Shown: piece after piece, positions 48,092 through 51,537 of the stretch
Position numbering within the stretch: the first letter of the stretch is position 1
How the letters are laid out: every line of letters begins with the position of its first letter
IMG/VR virus record: IMGVR_UViG_3300046460_000424
Span: 1-51,537 of that record
Direction: 5' to 3' (one strand)
Length of the DNA stretch: 51,537 nt
Source of the DNA: a virus
Notes under the pieces: model-generated
The model's database searches: none
The model's input: the letters and a program-made list of their open reading frames with translations, nothing else
Told to the model about the DNA's origin: nothing
Translations under genes and position numbers: made by a program

Positions 48092-48481
48092 TCACGGCTT
48101 ATGGTCGGTGCGCGTGCGCTCGATCGTGATCGCGGCAATCATCTCGCCCGGGTCCGTGAAGTAGGTCGGATAGGTCGATCCGCGCATGAACATCGGCGCC
48201 GCGTCCGCCTTCGGGTTAGACGGGTTGGTCGCCAACACGCCATCGCGCGTCACCATCATGTGCGACACCCGGTGCATACCATCGTCGGAAAGCTGGATGT
48301 CGAGCAGCCGGTCGCCCTGCTTTACAGGGGTGCCCGCGGCGATGGGCAGGACGGGCGTGCTGCCACGGAACAGGCCGATTAGCGAGACGGTGCGCCCGCC
48401 CCCGGCAACGGTGTCGTAGTGGGGTCGCCAGGCGCCGGGATTAGCCTTGCGCAATGCGTCCTTGAATGGTCGAATATTCAC
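48092..48481 (-). CDS. Hypothetical beta-rich protein, 129 aa
   Basis: Unrecognised protein rich in strands (GRTVSLIGLFRGSTPVLPIAAGTPVKQGDRLLDIQLSDDGMHRVSHMMVTRDGVLA). No catalytic motif. GTG start overlaps the stop of the 23-codon frame upstream (GTGA). Confidence 0.7.
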   Translation of the reverse strand: MNIRPFKDALRKANPGAWRPHYDTVAGGGRTVSLIGLFRGSTPVLPIAAGTPVKQGDRLLDIQLSDDGMHRVSHMMVTRDGVLATNPSNPKADAAPMFMRGSTYPTYFTDPGEMIAAITIERTRTDHKP

Positions 48482-48549
48482 CTTCTCTCTCCTCCAAAAA
48501 CTTCGCCGACGAGCGGGTGGATTTCTTGATCGGAGAGGGTTTCACTCAT
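48478..48549 (-). CDS. 23-residue peptide, possible coupling leader
   Basis: A tiny frame (MSETLSDQEIHPLVGEVFG, then GERR) that starts 8 bases inside the upstream gene and ends by GTGA on the downstream start. It carries the GGAGGAGAG ribosome-binding site of that gene. Its junctions suggest that it is translated, if only to link the two genes. Confidence 0.42.
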   Translation of the reverse strand: MSETLSDQEIHPLVGEVFGGERR

Positions 48550-48970
48550 CACAGGTTCCTTGCTCGGGGTTGGGGATATGGGCGAGGGCGCGCAGAGCGG
48601 CGGCTGTGACGCTATTCTGAGCGGTCAGAGCGCAGAGGCTTCGCGACACCTCCTCCCATCGACGGTCCCATCGAACGATGATTGTCTGCGGCTGCGTAAA
48701 ATCGATCCGCGCAAACATGCCCTCCGGCACCAGCGACACCGCAGCGTCGAGCGAGGCGGTGTAGGCGGGCACATCGAACATGTCGGCAGTCCCCGCCCAG
48801 TTCGGACACATCGCAGGGTCGCCCCAACCATGCGCGTCGTTGGCGTGGGCGATAACCTCCATAGCGCTGAACTGGCCAGCGCCAAGGAGGCTGGCAATCA
48901 AGCCGTCCACCTCCCGATCCGCCCCCGACAACGCCTCGACACGGGCGGCAAGGGATAGCAACTCACTCAT
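48542..48970 (-). CDS. Hypothetical protein, 142 aa
   Basis: Unrecognised protein with helical halves (LLSLAARVEALSGADREVDGLIASLLGAGQ, VTAAALRALAHIPN) and a beta-rich centre (RIDFTQPQTIIVRWDRRWEEVSR). Start is uncertain: ATG 48970 has GAGAGG ten bases upstream; ATG 48979 or 48991 would extend it. It follows the methyltransferase gene after a 67-base gap. Confidence 0.7.
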   Translation of the reverse strand: MSELLSLAARVEALSGADREVDGLIASLLGAGQFSAMEVIAHANDAHGWGDPAMCPNWAGTADMFDVPAYTASLDAAVSLVPEGMFARIDFTQPQTIIVRWDRRWEEVSRSLCALTAQNSVTAAALRALAHIPNPEQGTCDE

Positions 48971-49037
48971 ATCATCCATTCCTCTCGGCAAGGTCTAGCG
49001 GGGGTGAGCTTCCCACGACTGCGGGGGTGCGCGGAGG

Positions 49038-49730
49038 TCATGCCGCTTCTCCGAACAGCGAGCCTTGGCGCTGAGCGTCCTCAATCCGCTTGCAGGCCAC
49101 ATCGAAGAACACGGGGTCGATCTCACAGCCGATGAACGCCTTGCCCTGAGCCGCGCATGCGACTCCGGTCGTTCCGCTGCCCATGAAGGGGTCAAAGACC
49201 GTCTCGCCGGCGATAGAGACGCGATCGACAAGCCATGACCATTGCTTGAGCGGCTTCGGGCACGGGTGAGGTGTGTCCCGGTCAATGTCGTTACAGTTGC
49301 GTCGGCTGTCTGGCCTAAGCCTGCCCTGGTACGGGTCGCGGCCATAATAGAGGATGGGCTGCCAATGCACCGGACCCCAGCAGCTCATCACAGTGGTGCC
49401 GGGATATTGGAAGCTGCCGATATGGGCGGGCTCCGGGTACAGGCTCATGTGGCGTATGCCGGGCGTCAAGGCGACGCGGCCGAAGCGCGCGATCATTGCA
49501 GTTGCGGCTGGCGCGCAGACGTTCTCGATGTAGGCCCGGTTGTCTTCGAACGCATCGCTTTGATAGGCGCTCTTGGCGGCTCGGGCAGAACCCTTGCGTA
49601 AGCCGCTACCCCATCCGCCGGCGACGCCATAAGGCGGATCGAACAAGGCAACGTCGGCCGACGCCTCTCCGATCACCTCGCGGCAATCAGCCAGGTACAG
49701 CACCGCGTTGCCGATTTTCTCGACCCTCAC
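49038..49730 (-). CDS. DNA methyltransferase, beta-class (N6-adenine/N4-cytosine)
   Basis: A 230-residue enzyme. The catalytic motif IV DPPYG (31-35) comes before the SAM-binding motif I FDPFMGSGTTGVAC (about 187-200), the order of the beta class, with EIDP (motif II) following. It should methylate adenine or cytosine N4 in phage DNA, probably to evade host restriction. Substrate site is unknown. ATGA junction with the second methyltransferase gene upstream. Confidence 0.9.
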   Translation of the reverse strand: MRVEKIGNAVLYLADCREVIGEASADVALFDPPYGVAGGWGSGLRKGSARAAKSAYQSDAFEDNRAYIENVCAPAATAMIARFGRVALTPGIRHMSLYPEPAHIGSFQYPGTTVMSCWGPVHWQPILYYGRDPYQGRLRPDSRRNCNDIDRDTPHPCPKPLKQWSWLVDRVSIAGETVFDPFMGSGTTGVACAAQGKAFIGCEIDPVFFDVACKRIEDAQRQGSLFGEAA

Positions 49731-50278
49731 AGCCCCTCACCCCCGATCGCGCGAAACCCCGGTGCCGTGGGTTGGGGTTCAGGGGGCGGGGTGGCGGCCT
49801 TCATGAAAACGAGCCAGTGCGATTTGGCCGTCTTGCCGCAGCGGTTGCCGAACAGCGGCTGGTACGGCGTCAGCTTCAGCACCTCGGACACAGGGATCTC
49901 ATGCTCGTTCCATTTGAAAACGAGCGTTCCTTCGGGGCGCAGGACACGGAAGCATTCGGCAAATCCGGCGCGCAAATCGTCACGCCAGTCAGCGCCGAGC
50001 TTGCCGTATTTCTTGGCGAGCCAGCCGGTCTTGCCATTGCGGACCAGATGCGGCGGGTCGAACGCTACCAGCGCGAAATGATCGTCAGCGAACGGCAGCG
50101 CGGTGAAGTCGGCCAGTACATCGGGCTCAATGACGAGCGACCGAGAACCGCCAGCGCTGGATATGTCGCGCAGTTCGTGGCGTTCGGATCGGTTATCGAC
50201 GAACACCGCGCCGGGATGCTGGCGATCAAACCAGAACATGCGCGAGCCGCAGCAGGCGTCCAGAACAATCCCACTCAT
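49727..50278 (-). CDS. Second SAM-dependent methyltransferase, DPPH type
   Basis: A 183-residue protein. Motif I-like VLDACCGSRMFWF (5-17) precedes AFDPPHLV (72-79), the gamma-type order, with EGTLVFKWNEHEIPVSEVLKL as the C-terminal part of the fold. DPPH replaces the common DPPY. Such small proteins recur in phages next to other methyltransferases; the target may be DNA, but this is unproven. Coupled to both neighbours by ATGA. Confidence 0.85.
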   Translation of the reverse strand: MSGIVLDACCGSRMFWFDRQHPGAVFVDNRSERHELRDISSAGGSRSLVIEPDVLADFTALPFADDHFALVAFDPPHLVRNGKTGWLAKKYGKLGADWRDDLRAGFAECFRVLRPEGTLVFKWNEHEIPVSEVLKLTPYQPLFGNRCGKTAKSHWLVFMKAATPPPEPQPTAPGFRAIGGEGL

Positions 50279-50727
50279 GCCGCACCGCCAGCGGCGAACG
50301 GGGCGGGGGAAGAGAGGCGAGCTATCTCTGCGTCGATCTTGGCGCAGCGGGTGAACCACTCGCCATTCAGGCGGCTTGACGAGAATTTGGCGTGGTAGAA
50401 TGCCTCGTCCCCAAGATTGCCTTCGACCATGGCGAGGATGCCCAGGCGCTCCCAGTGGGCAGTCTGTAGTGCCGCCAGACGCTCATATGGCGCCGAGCTA
50501 AAGCCTATCTTGACCGGGGTGTTCTTGCCGCCGATGAAATAGACGTAGCATTTCCCATCCCGCAGATCCTGGATGCACTGTGGCTTGGCGCGGTTCGGGG
50601 GAAAATCGCCGATGATCTCACCGAGCCTGTCCACGGTGTCGCAAGCCATCGCCCAGCTTTCGCGGGTGTGACCGGCCGGGGGATGGATGGTCCGCCGATG
50701 GTCAGCAGAATCACTGTCCGTTCGCAT
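50275..50727 (-). CDS. GIY-YIG-like MUG113/T5orf172 domain protein
   Basis: A 150-residue protein. The segment YVYFIGGKNTPVKIGFSSAPYERLAALQTAHWERLGILAMVEGNLGDEAFYHAKFSSSRLNGEWF (about 61-125) is typical of the MUG113/T5orf172 branch of the GIY-YIG superfamily, which is likely nuclease-like. It is the first gene of the leftward accessory operon, about 60 bases from attR, so its promoter must lie within 50728-50785 or beyond attR. Confidence 0.85.
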   Translation of the reverse strand: MRTDSDSADHRRTIHPPAGHTRESWAMACDTVDRLGEIIGDFPPNRAKPQCIQDLRDGKCYVYFIGGKNTPVKIGFSSAPYERLAALQTAHWERLGILAMVEGNLGDEAFYHAKFSSSRLNGEWFTRCAKIDAEIARLSSPAPFAAGGAA

Positions 50728-50785
50728 TTGTAGCCGCTCCGTTCTAAACGTGATCGGCTTGAAATGGAGTTTCTGACGCTATATC

Positions 50786-50835
50786 CCTCGTTTACACCGA
50801 GAATGTCGGCGGTTCGAGCCCGTCATCGCCCACCA
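50786..50835 (+). tRNA. tRNA-Val(UAC) 3' fragment: attR
   Basis: From the anticodon stem to CCA: stem CCTCG, loop TTTACAC with anticodon TAC, stem CGAGA, variable loop ATGTC, T-arm GGCGG-TTCGAGC-CCGTC (five pairs), acceptor strand ATCGCCC, discriminator A and encoded CCA. The D-arm and 5' acceptor half (which should read GGGCGAT) are absent upstream, where phage sequence begins. This is the split copy left at the far end of a prophage integrated in a tRNA gene. The rebuilt tRNA should stand left of the integrase, outside the window. Confidence 0.85.
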
Positions 50836-51030
50836 CCTCTCCGTTTCAGAACCATAGCCTTTCCCACGACCCCATTGGCGCATCACCACCTACGGATATT
50901 CGGGCCGGTAGGTACAAGTACGGCATCCATAGAGGGAGCATCGTTCATCAAGACGACGCATAATGGTGCCCGGGAGCGATGGCGCTCCCGATACCCGGCA
51001 GCTGCGCCGGGCCAGCGCGGAAACCGGCTG

Positions 51031-51537
51031 ATGGAACGATCCTTTTTGTACACGAGCCATGAGGCCATAGCTGCGGACAGCGAAGCGGTGGAGATCGGTG
51101 CGATTCCGGCTGTCGCGCGATCTGGAGGCGCGCCGGAACCTGAGGGCGAGTCGGCAGTGGACGGCACCGACACCTTGCAGGTGCGCTCGCCGCGTCAACA
51201 GCTCTTGCTCGGCGTTGAGATTGCCGCGCTCGGCCGTGGACCATCGACGAAACACCGGATCAAGAACCTGTCGGCGACCGGCGCGCGCGTGGACGGCGCC
51301 GCCTTTTTAAAGCCGGGGACGACCATATCGGTATCGATCGGCGCGCTCGAGGCGATCCAGGCCATGGTAGTCTGGGTCGACGGATCGGTGGCCGGGCTGA
51401 AATTTGCAGAGCCCATCGACCCGGATGCCGCGCGGTCGAAAACCATCGTTTCGAACAGCACGGCCATTCCTGTCCCCGTCAGTCGCGACCCGTCGGCGAC
51501 CGCTGGTTGGGTTGCCGATCTGGAAAGCCCCTATTGA
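51031..51537 (+). CDS. PilZ-domain protein (host gene)
   Basis: A 168-residue protein with a PilZ-type domain: KHRIKNLSATGARVDGAAFLKPGTTISVSIGALEAIQAMVVWVDGSVAGLKFAEPID (about 73-130). NLSATG matches the family's N/D-x-S-x-x-G motif; the Arg side of the c-di-GMP site may be the Arg of KHRIK. It may sense c-di-GMP, or be one of the many PilZ-like proteins of sphingomonads that have lost binding. ATG 51031 was chosen; longer readings start within the tRNA. It is the only host gene visible. Confidence 0.8.
   Translation: MERSFLYTSHEAIAADSEAVEIGAIPAVARSGGAPEPEGESAVDGTDTLQVRSPRQQLLLGVEIAALGRGPSTKHRIKNLSATGARVDGAAFLKPGTTISVSIGALEAIQAMVVWVDGSVAGLKFAEPIDPDAARSKTIVSNSTAIPVPVSRDPSATAGWVADLESPY

Noticed and set aside
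50740-50790. Promoter reading toward the tRNA fragment (TTGAAA ... TATATC)
   Set aside because: The spacing between the boxes is only 15 bases and a split tRNA need not be transcribed.

Overview
The window holds an essentially complete integrated temperate phage in a high-GC alphaproteobacterial chromosome, most likely a member of the Sphingomonadales. That placement rests on the codon use, the GC content and the style of the phage proteins; no marker gene fixes it. The phage runs from a tyrosine integrase at position 1 to a tRNA fragment at 50786-50835. This fragment is the 3' half of a tRNA-Val with anticodon UAC, and its D-arm half is missing. The fragment should be attR; the intact or rebuilt tRNA and attL should lie just left of the window. 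The only host gene visible is a PilZ-domain gene at the right end.

Layout. (1) 1-7987, minus strand: a leftward operon of about 20 tightly overlapping genes. It carries a YqaJ-type exonuclease and a RecT annealing protein with an HNH nuclease gene between them, many small unknown genes, and the integrase last. (2) 7988-9536: a lambda-style switch with a CI-like HTH repressor (minus), a divergent Cro-like protein (plus), a further HTH protein and a set of 15-bp operator-like sites. The sites lie both in the repressor/Cro gap and in front of the leftward operon, about 34 bp apart in both places. (3) 9537-16490, plus strand: a replication operon with small genes, a VRR-NUC nuclease, a primase-helicase fusion, a cluster of GGTRCGGCA repeats that could be the origin, and ssb. 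(4) 16838-41986, plus strand: the virion module. It has small and large terminase, a T7-like head-tail connector, scaffold, major capsid protein, tail tubular proteins A and B, a GNAT-like protein, three internal virion proteins (one with a transglycosylase domain) and a long tail fibre or spike. (5) 41989-44059: a lysis module with an M15-type endopeptidase, holin-like membrane proteins and a lipoprotein. (6) 44128-50727: an accessory region with a small gene behind its own promoter, an acyltransferase-3 membrane protein (candidate for surface modification of the lysogen), and a leftward operon of small unknown genes ending upstream in two DNA methyltransferases and a GIY-YIG/MUG113 protein.

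How it works together (inference). The repressor would silence both the leftward recombination/integration operon and the rightward replication operon through one operator family. After induction the RecT/exonuclease pair and the primase-helicase with SSB drive DNA replication and recombination, and a late set builds a short-tailed, T7-type virion. No phage RNA polymerase gene is present, so late transcription must use host polymerase. The phage is therefore a temperate podovirus with lambda-like control and a T7-like particle.

Translation is very tightly coupled. Most neighbouring genes overlap by 1, 4 or 8 bases (ATGA, GTGA, TTGA, TAATG or TGATG junctions). These junctions reveal several real-looking genes shorter than 60 codons, which are reported below.
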